Origin: Natronomonas sp.
GTDB lineage: Archaea > Halobacteriota > Halobacteria > Halobacteriales > Haloarculaceae
NCBI GenBank assembly: GCA_007135435.1
Contig: SLIW01000013.1
Span: 1 to 6,758 of the forward strand
DNA: 6,758 nt
Direction of reading: 5' to 3'
In this document: piece by piece, positions 1-5,546 of the stretch
How positions within the stretch are numbered: the stretch's first letter is position 1
How the letters are laid out: the number at the start of each line of letters is the position of its first letter
Notes under the pieces: model-generated
Told to the model about the DNA's origin: nothing
The model's database searches: none
The model's input: only the letters and a program-made list of their open reading frames with translations
Position numbers and translations under genes: made by a program

Positions 1-621
1 CCCTCCCGTGGCGTGATGCGACGCGTCCTCACGTCGGAACGCGTCTGCCCGCCGGGCCGCCAGCGCGGCGACCCGTAGCGGTTCCGGGCGCCGCTCGCCG
101 TCCGCCGTGTAGGTGGCGAGGAGTCTATCCACATCCACGTCCTCGTCCTCGAATCCGACACCGCGGACGTACAGCGTCTGCCCTTCCTCGAGGGTCAGTC
201 GGCGTCGCGGTGGGAGGGTGTCGTACGCCTCGAGCCGGCGGCGACGGGCGTCGCCGTCGAACGCCTCCTCGATGGCCGCGGTCAACCCCTCGCTCGCCTC
301 GAAGGTGACCGCCACCACCGGTCGCTCGGTCGCCTCGTGCAGGGCCTGGAGGTCGAGCACGTTGTACCAGGCGGGGGCGACACCAGCCACGAGGACGTAC
401 CTGACGTCGGGGCGTTCGAGTCGGCGCCAGCAGTCGACGATCGCGTCCGTGGCGTCCAGCCCGCCGACCGTACAGCTCCCGAAGACGAAGTCGTCGACGA
501 CCCTGTCCGCGCGGACGACCGCGCCCGCGAGGGTGCTCGTCGTGCGGCCGCCGTCGCCGGCGTCGTCGTCGCGCCCGCGGTAGGATTCGGCCACCCCAAG
601 GGCGCGACGGCCGGGCTTCAT
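1..621 (-). CDS. DUF99 family protein (UPF0215), 3' end outside the window
   Basis: Reading leftward from ATG at 621 there are 207 codons with no stop before the window edge, so the C-terminus is missing. The start MKPGRRALGVAES, the segment STLAGAVVRADRVVDDFVFG (residues 28-47), GSCTVGGLDATDAI (48-61), YVLVAGVAPAWYNVLDL (75-91) and RPVVAVTFEASEGL (99-112) match my memory of archaeal DUF99 proteins. That family is thought to have an RNase H-like, endonuclease V-related fold, but its biological role is not established, so no activity is claimed. Haloarchaeal members are typically near 190-200 residues, so only a short tail is probably missing. Residues 17-27, rich in Asp and Gly, look like a small insertion. 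The start lies six bases after the DUF5786 stop, with no good ribosome-binding site at the usual distance. The two genes are probably co-transcribed. Confidence 0.85.
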   Translation of the reverse strand, partial: MKPGRRALGVAESYRGRDDDAGDGGRTTSTLAGAVVRADRVVDDFVFGSCTVGGLDATDAIVDCWRRLERPDVRYVLVAGVAPAWYNVLDLQALHEATERPVVAVTFEASEGLTAAIEEAFDGDARRRRLEAYDTLPPRRRLTLEEGQTLYVRGVGFEDEDVDVDRLLATYTADGERRPEPLRVAALAARRADAFRREDASHHATGG

Positions 622-627
622 CGCGGC

Positions 628-798
628 CTAGTCGCGCATCTCCTCGAACTGCTCGAGCAGATCCTCGGTCGTGGCGTCGTCGTACTCGAACTCGACCGAG
701 CCCTCGTGGGACGACAGGCCCCCCTCCTCGGTCTCGTCGATGTCGGTGTCGATCTCGTGGTTACCCTGTTCGGATTCGTCGTAGCTCCCGAATCCCAT
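628..798 (-). CDS. DUF5786 family small acidic protein
   Basis: This 56-residue protein starts MGFGSYDESEQ and ends in an acidic amphipathic segment (TTEDLLEQFEEMRD). That layout, with an invariant-looking N-terminus, an Asp/Glu-rich middle (EIDTDIDETEE) and a short C-terminal helix, is what I recall for the haloarchaeal DUF5786 family, whose function is unknown. The frame stays open upstream to 879, but the ATG at 798 is chosen because family members begin at MGFGSYD and because a TATA-like box lies 32 bases upstream, giving a nearly leaderless transcript. There is no signal peptide, membrane segment or cysteine pair, so it should be cytosolic. It is the first gene of a unit with the DUF99 gene, six bases apart. 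Confidence 0.85.
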   Translation of the reverse strand: MGFGSYDESEQGNHEIDTDIDETEEGGLSSHEGSVEFEYDDATTEDLLEQFEEMRD

Positions 799-826
799 CT
801 CGGTAGCGCCTTGGAACTGGGTCGAC

Positions 827-833
827 GTAAATT
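827..833 (-). promoter_or_regulatory. TATA-like box of the DUF5786-DUF99 unit
   Basis: The minus strand reads AATTTAC here, the most AT-rich patch in the spacer, centred 32 bases upstream of the ATG at 798. By the usual archaeal spacing, transcription would start about 5 bases before the ATG. Position and composition support it. It is not a perfect haloarchaeal TATA consensus. Confidence 0.5.
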
Positions 834-907
834 CCACGCCGAACGGACGACCGCACCGACCCCCACTCTGGTGCCCCATCGCCGTGGGCGGCGGTCGTCA
901 CGCTGAT

Positions 908-1027
908 CGTCGGCTCCATCGGTCTCGTCACGGTGGCCGTCGACTCCATCGGTCTGGTCACGGTCGCCGTTGACCCCGTCGGTCTCGTCACGGTGACCGT
1001 CGATCCCGCCGCCATCGTCACGGTGAA
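908..1027. repeat. Four tandem 30-bp repeats upstream of the MBL-fold gene
   Basis: Four consecutive 30-bp units start at 908, 938, 968 and 998. The shared core, best seen in units 1-3, is GGTCT(C/G)GTCACGGT; unit 4 has diverged to GCCATCGTCACGGT. Unit 3 runs into unit 4 with the odd palindrome GTCAC-G-GTGAC (986-996). No plausible gene covers the array. The plus frame through it reads a hydrophobic 10-residue repeat (VDSIGLVTVA type) and the minus frame a Thr-rich one, but neither has a credible gene start or end. The array ends 29 bases before the MBL start codon, so it occupies the place where that gene's promoter should be. It could be a set of protein-binding sites, a replication-slippage product or a coding remnant. 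Confidence 0.85.
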
Positions 1028-1056
1028 GGCCTCCGGGTCCGAGCGCCCATCTAGAG

Positions 1057-1671
1057 ATGGACGTCTACAACGTGACCGCCGACGCCGAGACGTTCACGTG
1101 CAACGCGTTCCTCGTGGACGGCGAGCGGACGGTGCTGGTCGACGCCGGGGCGATGGAGGGCGTCGTCGACGTCGTCCGCGAGCACACCGACGAGCTGGAC
1201 GCCGTCGTGCTCACCCACCAGCACGGCGACCACGTCGCGCAGCTGGACGCGGTCCTGGACGCGTTCGACGCGCCGCTGTACGCCTACGGCGACCACCCCC
1301 GCCGCGACACCGAGCTCGAGGACCACGACCAGGTCTTCATGGGCGACGAGCCCTTCGACGTCGTCTACACGCCCGGCCACGCCGACGACCACGTCTCGTT
1401 CGTCTCCGAGACGACGCTGTTCAGCGGCGACGTCGTGGTCCACGACGACGCCGCCTTCGACTACGGCAGCTTCGGCCGGACGGACATGCCGGGCCAGTCC
1501 CGCGAGCGGCTCATCGAGAGCATCCAGACCCTGCTCGAGCGCATGCCGGACGGCGTCGAGCACCTGTACGCCGGCCACGGTGAATCGTTCCACGGCGACG
1601 TGCGTGACGTCGTCGAGACGGCACTCGAGCGGGCCGAGCGGCGCGAGCCGAAGTACCCCGACGAGCAGTGA
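1057..1671 (+). CDS. MBL-fold metallohydrolase (glyoxalase II-like)
   Basis: This 204-residue protein has the full metallo-beta-lactamase signature. The motif THQHGDH (53-59) supplies His54, His56, Asp58 and His59; TPGH gives His108; SGD gives the bridging Asp125; YAGHG gives His174. This is the complete binuclear metal-ligand set of the glyoxalase II type, so the enzyme should be an active, cytosolic hydrolase. The substrate cannot be told from sequence: a thioester such as an acyl-thiol conjugate is the family's common choice, but lactonase-like or other hydrolase roles are possible. The N-terminus MDVYNVTADAETFTCNAFLV and the C-terminus EPKYPDE look complete for a compact haloarchaeal MBL protein. 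The start is the first ATG before a family-like N-terminus. No clear TATA box is visible at the expected place, where the 30-bp repeat array ends. It is convergent with rpl40e. Confidence 0.93.
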   Translation: MDVYNVTADAETFTCNAFLVDGERTVLVDAGAMEGVVDVVREHTDELDAVVLTHQHGDHVAQLDAVLDAFDAPLYAYGDHPRRDTELEDHDQVFMGDEPFDVVYTPGHADDHVSFVSETTLFSGDVVVHDDAAFDYGSFGRTDMPGQSRERLIESIQTLLERMPDGVEHLYAGHGESFHGDVRDVVETALERAERREPKYPDEQ

Positions 1672-1697
1672 CGAGTAGCCACCGTCTCCGCGGTCGG

Positions 1698-1715
1698 GAC
1701 GGGTGGACCCCCGTC
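1698..1715 (+). terminator. Possible 3' hairpin after the MBL gene
   Basis: GACGGG (1698-1703) pairs with CCCGTC (1710-1715) across a six-base loop, 26 bases after the MBL stop codon, followed by CT-rich sequence (TCTCTTC). Archaeal termination depends mainly on U-rich tracts, and there is no strong T-run here, so this is only a candidate transcript end. Confidence 0.25.
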
Positions 1716-1752
1716 TCTTCGGTGTGTGATCGTCTCGAGGAGGGTGAACCGG

Positions 1753-1766
1753 GTTCGGAGCCGAAC
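1753..1766 (-). terminator. Possible hairpin at the 3' end of rpl40e
   Basis: GTTCG (1753-1757) and CGAAC (1762-1766) form a perfect stem with a four-base loop, directly abutting the L40e stop codon (1767-1769). It could stabilise or end the rpl40e transcript. No T-run follows on the minus strand, so confidence is low. Confidence 0.25.
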
Positions 1767-1916
1767 TCAGGCCGCGCGCCGTTCCTTCGCCTTCGGTCGG
1801 AGGCGCTTGTAGCCGCACTTCCGGCAGCGCTCTGCGCGTTCGGGGTTGCGGGCGTTGCAGCGCATGCAGATCATCTTGTCGAGGATGCGCCGTTCCGCCT
1901 CGTCGAAGCTCGCCAT
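1767..1916 (-). CDS. rpl40e: Large-subunit ribosomal protein L40e (eL40)
   Basis: This 49-residue basic protein starts [20 protein letters not shown] and ends [10 protein letters not shown], which is the archaeal L40e pattern across its whole length. Cys17, Cys20, Cys31 and Cys34 form the CxxC-x10-CxxC zinc ribbon. Archaeal L40e is the free form of the protein that eukaryotes make as a ubiquitin fusion, and it belongs to the large ribosomal subunit. The frame is open further upstream to 2096, but the ATG at 1916 is fixed by the family N-terminus and by a TATA box 28-29 bases upstream, which implies an essentially leaderless mRNA. The gene is downstream of, and on the same strand as, tsr3 and a small membrane-protein gene, and converges with the MBL gene. 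It is unusually Arg/Lys-rich compared with its acidic neighbours, as expected for an rRNA-binding protein. Confidence 0.97.
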   Translation of the reverse strand: MASFDEAERRILDKMICMRCNARNPERAERCRKCGYKRLRPKAKERRAA

Positions 1917-1940
1917 ACGGCACACGAGACGGTCGTCGCG

Positions 1941-1948
1941 GATAAACC
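1941..1948 (-). promoter_or_regulatory. TATA box of rpl40e
   Basis: The minus strand reads GGTTTATC, an AT-rich island in a GC-rich spacer, centred 28-29 bases upstream of the ATG at 1916. Initiation 25-27 bases downstream would give a leader of only a few bases. Good match to archaeal promoter geometry. Confidence 0.65.
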
Positions 1949-2115
1949 TACCCGTTCGCCGCCGTGACGACCGCCCTTCGCCGGGGCCGGATCGCGTCGT
2001 TCGGCTGTCCCCGACCGCTCCCACGCTGGCCCGGACCGGCGTGTGCGAGGTTCCTCGCTCTCGGCACCCCGTATACGCCGCCATCGGGGTGCCCACGGGC
2101 CCGCTCGAGTCGGCG

Positions 2116-2146
2116 CCAAAAACGGTCGGATGACGCCGGCCGTCAG
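2116..2146 (-). terminator. Hairpin plus T-run after the small membrane-protein gene
   Basis: Read on the minus strand, an inverted repeat TGACG-N5-CGTCA (2131-2145) lies about 30 bases beyond the stop codon. Eight bases further on comes a run of five T (AAAAA on the plus strand at 2118-2122). A U-run after GC-rich sequence is the standard archaeal termination signal, and the stem adds support. It would separate this transcript from rpl40e downstream. Confidence 0.5.
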
Positions 2147-2187
2147 GGTTGGAAGCGGAGGATGCCGCTAGCCGTCAGGGGAGGAAG
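2128..2187. repeat. Imperfect 28-bp direct repeat over the 3' end of the small membrane-protein gene
   Basis: Positions 2128-2155 and 2160-2187 align over 28 bases with five mismatches. Both copies carry GCCGTCAGGG in the same register. The right copy contains the gene's last codons and stop codon; the left copy repeats them just outside the gene and contributes the terminator-like inverted repeat. It looks like a local tandem duplication of the gene end. Confidence 0.6.
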
Positions 2188-2384
2188 AGGAGGGTCGCGA
2201 CGGCCGTCGCGAGGACGATGCAGCCGGCAGCCACGCAGACCACGGTACGCTCGCGGACCCTGAACTGGCCGCTGGTCGACGGTGGGCCGCGGTAGCGGTG
2301 GACCACCGCCAGCCCCAGGACCGGCCGGAACCACAGGGCGAACCCCACGGCGAACACCACCCCGGCGAGGCTCAGCCGGTACAT
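2175..2384 (-). CDS. Small two-helix membrane protein, function unknown
   Basis: This 69-residue protein has two hydrophobic stretches. The first spans about residues 5-28 (LAGVVFAVGFALWF, then PVLGLAVV). The second spans about 47-68 (TVVCVAAGCIVLATAVATLLFL). They are joined by a short Arg-rich linker (HRYRG, RVRER). By the positive-inside rule the linker should face the cytoplasm with both ends outside. I do not recognise a named family. It is not a signal peptide alone, because the second helix reaches the C-terminus. The ATG at 2384 is supported by a TATA box 30 bases upstream. It lies between tsr3 and rpl40e on the same strand but appears to have its own promoter and terminator, so a role in translation should not be assumed from position. 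The promoter, paired helices and charged linker argue for a real gene despite the size. Confidence 0.75.
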   Translation of the reverse strand: MYRLSLAGVVFAVGFALWFRPVLGLAVVHRYRGPPSTSGQFRVRERTVVCVAAGCIVLATAVATLLFLP

Positions 2385-2410
2385 GGCGTCACCCGGGTAC
2401 GGTCACCGGG

Positions 2411-2418
2411 CTTAAATG
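2411..2418 (-). promoter_or_regulatory. TATA box of the small membrane-protein gene
   Basis: The minus strand reads CATTTAAG, centred about 30 bases upstream of the ATG at 2384. It is one of the best TATA matches in the window and implies a very short leader. Confidence 0.65.
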
Positions 2419-2553
2419 CGCACGGACGGTTTCGGCTCCTGAATTGCGTTCGACAGTACGTCCAGAGCAAGAAACAGCGATCGTCTCCGATCCGTTTCCG
2501 GGTCAGTATCAGTATCCGGGTACGGCGTCGGAGATGTCGGTCGGCGGTCCTGC

Positions 2554-3054
2554 CTATCCCCCGGCCTCGAGGTACTCCGCCTGGACGGCGACGACCTCGG
2601 TCGAGTCCGCGCAGTCGGCGTACCGGCGCAGTGGCTCGTCGTTCAGCTCCAGGAAGGTGTGGCCCCAGCGGAACTTCCCCAGGATCTCCTCGGCCTGCTC
2701 GCGGTGCCCGAGGATGCAGAGCGCCCCAGCGAACGCCTCGACGGTGGTCAGGCGGTAGGGCGTGCCGTAGCTCACCGGGTTGCCGGCGACGAGGAAGGGC
2801 AGCGCCCGGTGGGGGCCATCCAGCCGGAACGCCTCCTCCTCGGCGGTCTCCCACGAGCAGTCGAGGGCGACGAGGCGATTGCCGAGGGACGAGTCGGCGG
2901 GTGACAGGGCCTGCTCGGCGTGGGGGTCGAGCACGATCCCGGGCGGGGTCGCGCGAGCCGACCGATGCAGCTCGGCGAGGTCGAACCGCGCGAGCTTGCG
3001 GGCCGTGCACTTGTCGGGGTCGTCGTCGCCCTCGTAGCGGACGTGCAGCTCCAC
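2554..3054 (-). CDS. tsr3: Tsr3 / DUF367 rRNA aminocarboxypropyltransferase
   Basis: This 166-residue protein carries the N-terminal RLI-like segment ([20 protein letters not shown], 2-21) followed by the DUF367 domain. Key segments are ALDCSW (63-68), [15 protein letters not shown] (83-97), [11 protein letters not shown] (102-112) and the run from FRW (128-130) to [10 protein letters not shown] (142-151). In yeast and human, Tsr3 transfers the 3-amino-3-carboxypropyl group of S-adenosylmethionine to a modified pseudouridine of small-subunit rRNA. Archaeal homologues have a SPOUT-like fold and are taken to do the same on 16S rRNA. The frame is open to an ATG at 3123, but I choose GTG at 3054: family members start at this ELHVRYEG, and a TATA-like box lies 27 bases upstream, inside the longer version. 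It shares a strand with rpl40e downstream and is divergent from the NTF2-like gene. Confidence 0.9.
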   Translation of the reverse strand: MELHVRYEGDDDPDKCTARKLARFDLAELHRSARATPPGIVLDPHAEQALSPADSSLGNRLVALDCSWETAEEEAFRLDGPHRALPFLVAGNPVSYGTPYRLTTVEAFAGALCILGHREQAEEILGKFRWGHTFLELNDEPLRRYADCADSTEVVAVQAEYLEAGG

Positions 3055-3077
3055 GGGCTGGGTTGGTCGCCGGCCGG

Positions 3078-3084
3078 CAAAAGG
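3078..3084 (-). promoter_or_regulatory. TATA-like box of tsr3
   Basis: The minus strand reads CCTTTTG, centred 27 bases upstream of the GTG at 3054, so transcription would start at or within a base or two of the start codon. This decides for the short tsr3 reading over the ATG at 3123. Confidence 0.55.
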
Positions 3085-3142
3085 GGTTCGTACACCGGCT
3101 TTTCCATCGCGCGGCCCCGTCACCGATGGATGAGCTCACCAG

Positions 3143-3150
3143 TGTATTTC
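3143..3150 (+). promoter_or_regulatory. TATA-like box of the NTF2-like gene
   Basis: TGTATTTC, centred 28 bases upstream of the ATG at 3175, predicts a leader of only a few bases. It favours 3175 over the in-frame ATG at 3130, which would lie upstream of the transcript start. Confidence 0.55.
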
Positions 3151-3174
3151 CGTCTGCCACCCCTCGAACGGTAC

Positions 3175-3507
3175 ATGGACGGTCCCGACATGGTCAGGGA
3201 GTACTACCGGGCGATCGACGCGGACGACTACGCTTCCCTCTCCGGCGTGCTGGCCGGCGGGTTCGTCCACCGTCGCCCCGACACGACCATCGAGGGCCGC
3301 GAGGAGTTCGTCGCCTTCATGCGCTCCGGGCGGCCCGAACGGGACACCGAACACGTGGTCGAGGCGGTGTACACGACCGAGGAGGGCACCCGCGTCGCCG
3401 CCGAGGGGCGCCTGCTACACGCCGACGGCAGCGAGTGGTTCCGGTTCGTCGACGTCTTCGAGGCGGGCGAGCGGCTCCGGAGCCTACGGACGTACACGGA
3501 CACGTAG
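3175..3507 (+). CDS. Nuclear transport factor 2 (SnoaL-like) family protein
   Basis: This 110-residue acidic protein begins MDGPDMVREYYRAIDADDYASL, the usual first helix of the NTF2-like cone fold, followed by FVHRRPDTTIEGREEFVAFM (30-49). The second half is a run of beta strands, VVEAVYTTEEGTRVAAEGRL (61-80) and EWFRFVDVFEAGERLRSLRTY (87-107). The FVDVFE strand and the closing RLxxLRTY segment are typical of SnoaL-like proteins. The fold houses enzymes, isomerase-like proteins and non-catalytic binding proteins, and nothing here fixes the ligand. There is no signal peptide. The start is set by the family N-terminus and the promoter spacing. It is transcribed divergently from tsr3 across 120 bases and converges on serS. 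There is no sign that it is a stress or toxin component. Confidence 0.82.
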   Translation: MDGPDMVREYYRAIDADDYASLSGVLAGGFVHRRPDTTIEGREEFVAFMRSGRPERDTEHVVEAVYTTEEGTRVAAEGRLLHADGSEWFRFVDVFEAGERLRSLRTYTDT

Positions 3508-3540
3508 CGATGGATTCGGTGGTTTGACCCGTCGCCACCC

Positions 3541-3649
3541 CGACCCCTGCCTGTCTGATCGCTCGCCTGTCTCCCCCCTCTCACCTGCCTCATCCCCTAT
3601 GGTCCCACCCTTTCGCTTGCCCCACCTCCTTCGGTCTCACCCCTCGCCG
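3541..3649 (+). terminator. Pyrimidine-rich tract between convergent genes, possible terminator of the NTF2-like gene
   Basis: About four of five bases on the plus strand are C or T across this stretch, which fills most of the gap between the NTF2-like stop (3507) and the serS stop (3637). Short T-containing runs such as CCCTTTCGCTT (3608-3618) could serve as a weak archaeal terminator for the plus-strand gene. The tract slightly enters serS coding sequence. Confidence 0.3.
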
Positions 3650-5010
3650 ACGGCCGACTCGCCGACCGGCTCGCCCCCCTCGATGACCTCCTGGCCGCCC
3701 ATGTAGGGCTGGAGGGCTTCGGGGACGTCGACGGTGCCGTCGTCGTTCTGGTAGTACTCGAGGATGGCGACGACGACCCGCGGGATCGCCACGCCGGAGC
3801 CGTTCAGCGTGTGGAGGTACTCCGCCGACTCGTGCTGCTCGGGGCGGTACTGGATCCCCGCGCGGCGCGCCTGGAAGTCCTCGAAGTTCGAGACGGAGGA
3901 GACCTCGAGCCACCGGCCGCCGACGTCGGGGCCCTCGGGCATGTCGTCGGCGGGCGCCCACACCTCGACGTCGTACTTCTTCGCCTGGGTGAAGCCCATG
4001 TCGCCGGTGCACATCTCCAGGACGCGGTAGGGGAGTCCGAGCCGCTCGAGGACCGTCGTCGCCTCGCCGAGGAGCGCCTCGAGGCGGTCGTCGCTCGCCT
4101 CCGGGCGCACGAAGTTGACCAGTTCGACCTTGTTGAACTGGTGGACGCGGACGATCCCGCGGGTCTTCGTGCCGTGCTCGCCCGCCTCCCGGCGGAAGTT
4201 CGGCGAGTAGGCGACGTGCTTGACCGGGAGGTCCCGGTCGAGAAGAATCTCGTCGCGGTACATGTTGGTGACGGGGACCTCCGCGGTCGGCAACAGCCAG
4301 AGGTCGTCGTCGTCGTAGGGCTCGTCGTTGGCCCCGCCGACGCGGAACGCGTCCTCGACGAACTTCGGGAACTGCCCGGTGCCGCGCATCGACGCCGAGT
4401 TCACCGGAAGCGGCGGGAAGACGTCGACGTAGCCGTGCTCGGTCCGGTGGAGCTCCAGCATGAACTGCACGAGGGCGTGCTCGAGGCGGGCCCCCTCGCC
4501 CTTCGCGAAGTAGAAGCCGCCGCCGGTCACCTTCGCCGCCCGTTCGAAGTCGAGGATCTCGAGGTCCTCGCCGAGGTCGTAGTGGGGGACCACCTCGTCG
4601 GGCAGCGCGCGGCGGTCGTCGAACCCCCAGCGGTCGACCTCGACGTTGTCGGTCTCGTCCTCGCCGACCGGTGCCTCCGGATGCGGGACGTTCGGCAGCT
4701 CGAGCAGCCGCGCCTCGAGTTCGGCCTCGAGCTCGTCGGCGCGCTCCTCGAGCTCCTCGAGTTCGGCCTTCAGCGCCTGGGAGCGCTCGATGGCCTCCTC
4801 GGCGGCCTCGTCGTCGCCCTCGCGCTTGAGCTCGCCGACCTCGCTGGAGACCTCGTTCCGTCGCCGCCGGAGGTCGTCGCCCTCCGCCTTGAGCTCGCGC
4901 CACGCCGCGTCGACCTCGAGGACCCGATCGAGGTCGGCGTCGACGCCCTTCGTCTCGAGGGCCCGACGGACCTCCTCGGGGTTCTCGCGGACGAACTGCC
5001 TCGAAAGCAT
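3637..5010 (-). CDS. serS: Seryl-tRNA synthetase (serine--tRNA ligase)
   Basis: This 457-residue class II aminoacyl-tRNA synthetase charges tRNA-Ser (and tRNA-Sec where present) with serine in the cytosol. An N-terminal domain holds the long helical hairpin (about 27-103, Glu/Lys/Arg-rich heptads such as [20 protein letters not shown]) that grips the long variable arm of tRNA-Ser. Motif 1 lies around RGTGQFPKF (209-217). The serine-pocket TAE is at 242-244. Motif 2 is FRREAG (272-277) through VHQFNKVE (289-296). Motif 3 is NGSGVAIPR (403-411) with the catalytic Arg411. This is the common bacterial-type SerRS, not the rare methanogen form, and its length is normal. The start ATG at 5010 ([18 protein letters not shown]) is the family start; 34 further in-frame residues upstream are proline/arginine-rich and lie beyond the likely promoter. 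It is monocistronic, convergent with the NTF2-like gene. Confidence 0.98.
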   Translation of the reverse strand: MLSRQFVRENPEEVRRALETKGVDADLDRVLEVDAAWRELKAEGDDLRRRRNEVSSEVGELKREGDDEAAEEAIERSQALKAELEELEERADELEAELEARLLELPNVPHPEAPVGEDETDNVEVDRWGFDDRRALPDEVVPHYDLGEDLEILDFERAAKVTGGGFYFAKGEGARLEHALVQFMLELHRTEHGYVDVFPPLPVNSASMRGTGQFPKFVEDAFRVGGANDEPYDDDDLWLLPTAEVPVTNMYRDEILLDRDLPVKHVAYSPNFRREAGEHGTKTRGIVRVHQFNKVELVNFVRPEASDDRLEALLGEATTVLERLGLPYRVLEMCTGDMGFTQAKKYDVEVWAPADDMPEGPDVGGRWLEVSSVSNFEDFQARRAGIQYRPEQHESAEYLHTLNGSGVAIPRVVVAILEYYQNDDGTVDVPEALQPYMGGQEVIEGGEPVGESAVGEG

Positions 5011-5033
5011 GTGCCGGCGGTTCGCCCGGGCCG

Positions 5034-5042
5034 GGGAAAGTC
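5034..5042 (-). promoter_or_regulatory. Weak TATA-like box of serS
   Basis: The minus strand reads GACTTTCCC, centred 28 bases upstream of the ATG at 5010. The spacing is right and the surrounding sequence is very GC-rich, but the match is modest. Confidence 0.4.
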
Positions 5043-5305
5043 GTGTCGGTCCGCCGGGACGTGGTCCGGGTCGGAAGCGGGGTATCGCCGGACGATTCGG
5101 GGGCATGCCCACGGCCAGATCGATCGGATCAGGTGTGCTATCTACCCCGCGACTGTCTCGGTTGGGGCGTGCGTGTTTCGAACCACCTCACCGATCGATC
5201 CCGTCGTGGACGGCACCGCGGCCACGCCCTCCCCAGCCGACTGCGGTACTCGGCTCGCGTCGCTCGCCTGTGTTCCTCGTCCCTCGCGCGATGTCCGCCG
5301 ACCTG

Positions 5306-5450
5306 CCTCGCTGTCGCTCACGGCTCACTTCGTTCGCCGTTCACATCGAGGGTCTCGCTTCACTCCGACCCTCGCTGTCGCTCACGGCTCACTTCGTTCG
5401 CCGTTCACATCGAGGGTCTCGCTTCGCTCCGACCCTCGCTATCGCTCGGC
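5306..5450. repeat. 64-bp tandem repeat, two full copies plus a partial third, with hairpins
   Basis: Copy A (5306-5369) and copy B (5370-5433) differ at a single base (A5362 versus G5426). A third, decaying start (CCTCGCTATCGCTC) follows at 5434-5447. Each copy contains TCACTTCGTTCGCCGTTCAC. At each copy's right boundary is a perfect inverted repeat, CGAGGGTC - 12 bases - GACCCTCG (5347-5374 and 5411-5438). The style, with short CGCTTCGCTC-like and GTTCGCC-like words, resembles low-complexity intergenic sequence I associate with haloarchaeal genomes. No coding role is apparent. Confidence 0.9.
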
Positions 5451-5546
5451 ACGGTCGGCGAGCACGCGCCAAGTAGATCTCCCGTCCTCCTGGCAAACCG
5501 AAAGGCCGGCCACGTCGAGCACGTCCCGGGTGCTCTCGTTTGGGGA

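Noticed and set aside
799..879. A longer DUF5786 reading starting at ATG 879
   Set aside because: The extra 27 residues are unlike the family, whose members begin MGFGSYD, and they would span the likely promoter.
761..1021. A minus-strand frame with Thr-rich 10-residue repeats (GSTATVTRPM type)
   Set aside because: The repetition simply reflects the 30-bp DNA repeat. The frame then enters the DUF5786 gene in a wrong frame, without signal peptide or family features. Kept only as a repeat.
908..1027. CRISPR array
   Set aside because: The units are tandem and contiguous with no unique spacers, and no cas genes are nearby. The same applies to the 64-bp and 28-bp repeats.
933..1583. A plus-strand frame beginning with VDSIGLVTVA-type repeats
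   Set aside because: After the repeat array it becomes an Arg/Pro-rich shadow inside the MBL gene, with no credible start or promoter.
1051..1923. A 290-codon minus-strand frame opposite the MBL gene
   Set aside because: It is complementary to the MBL gene with its intact metal-ligand motifs, and it overlaps rpl40e in a different frame.
3590..4903. A 437-codon minus-strand frame overlapping serS
   Set aside because: It is an Arg/Ala/Gly-rich shadow in another frame of the same strand as serS, with no motifs.
5175..5188. TTTCGAACC resembling a tRNA T-loop
   Set aside because: The flanking bases do not form a five-pair T-stem, and no anticodon or acceptor stem can be drawn around it on either strand.
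5118..5200. Two GATCGATC palindromes
   Set aside because: Short self-complementary words like this occur by chance, and the two copies share no extended context or regular spacing with a gene start.
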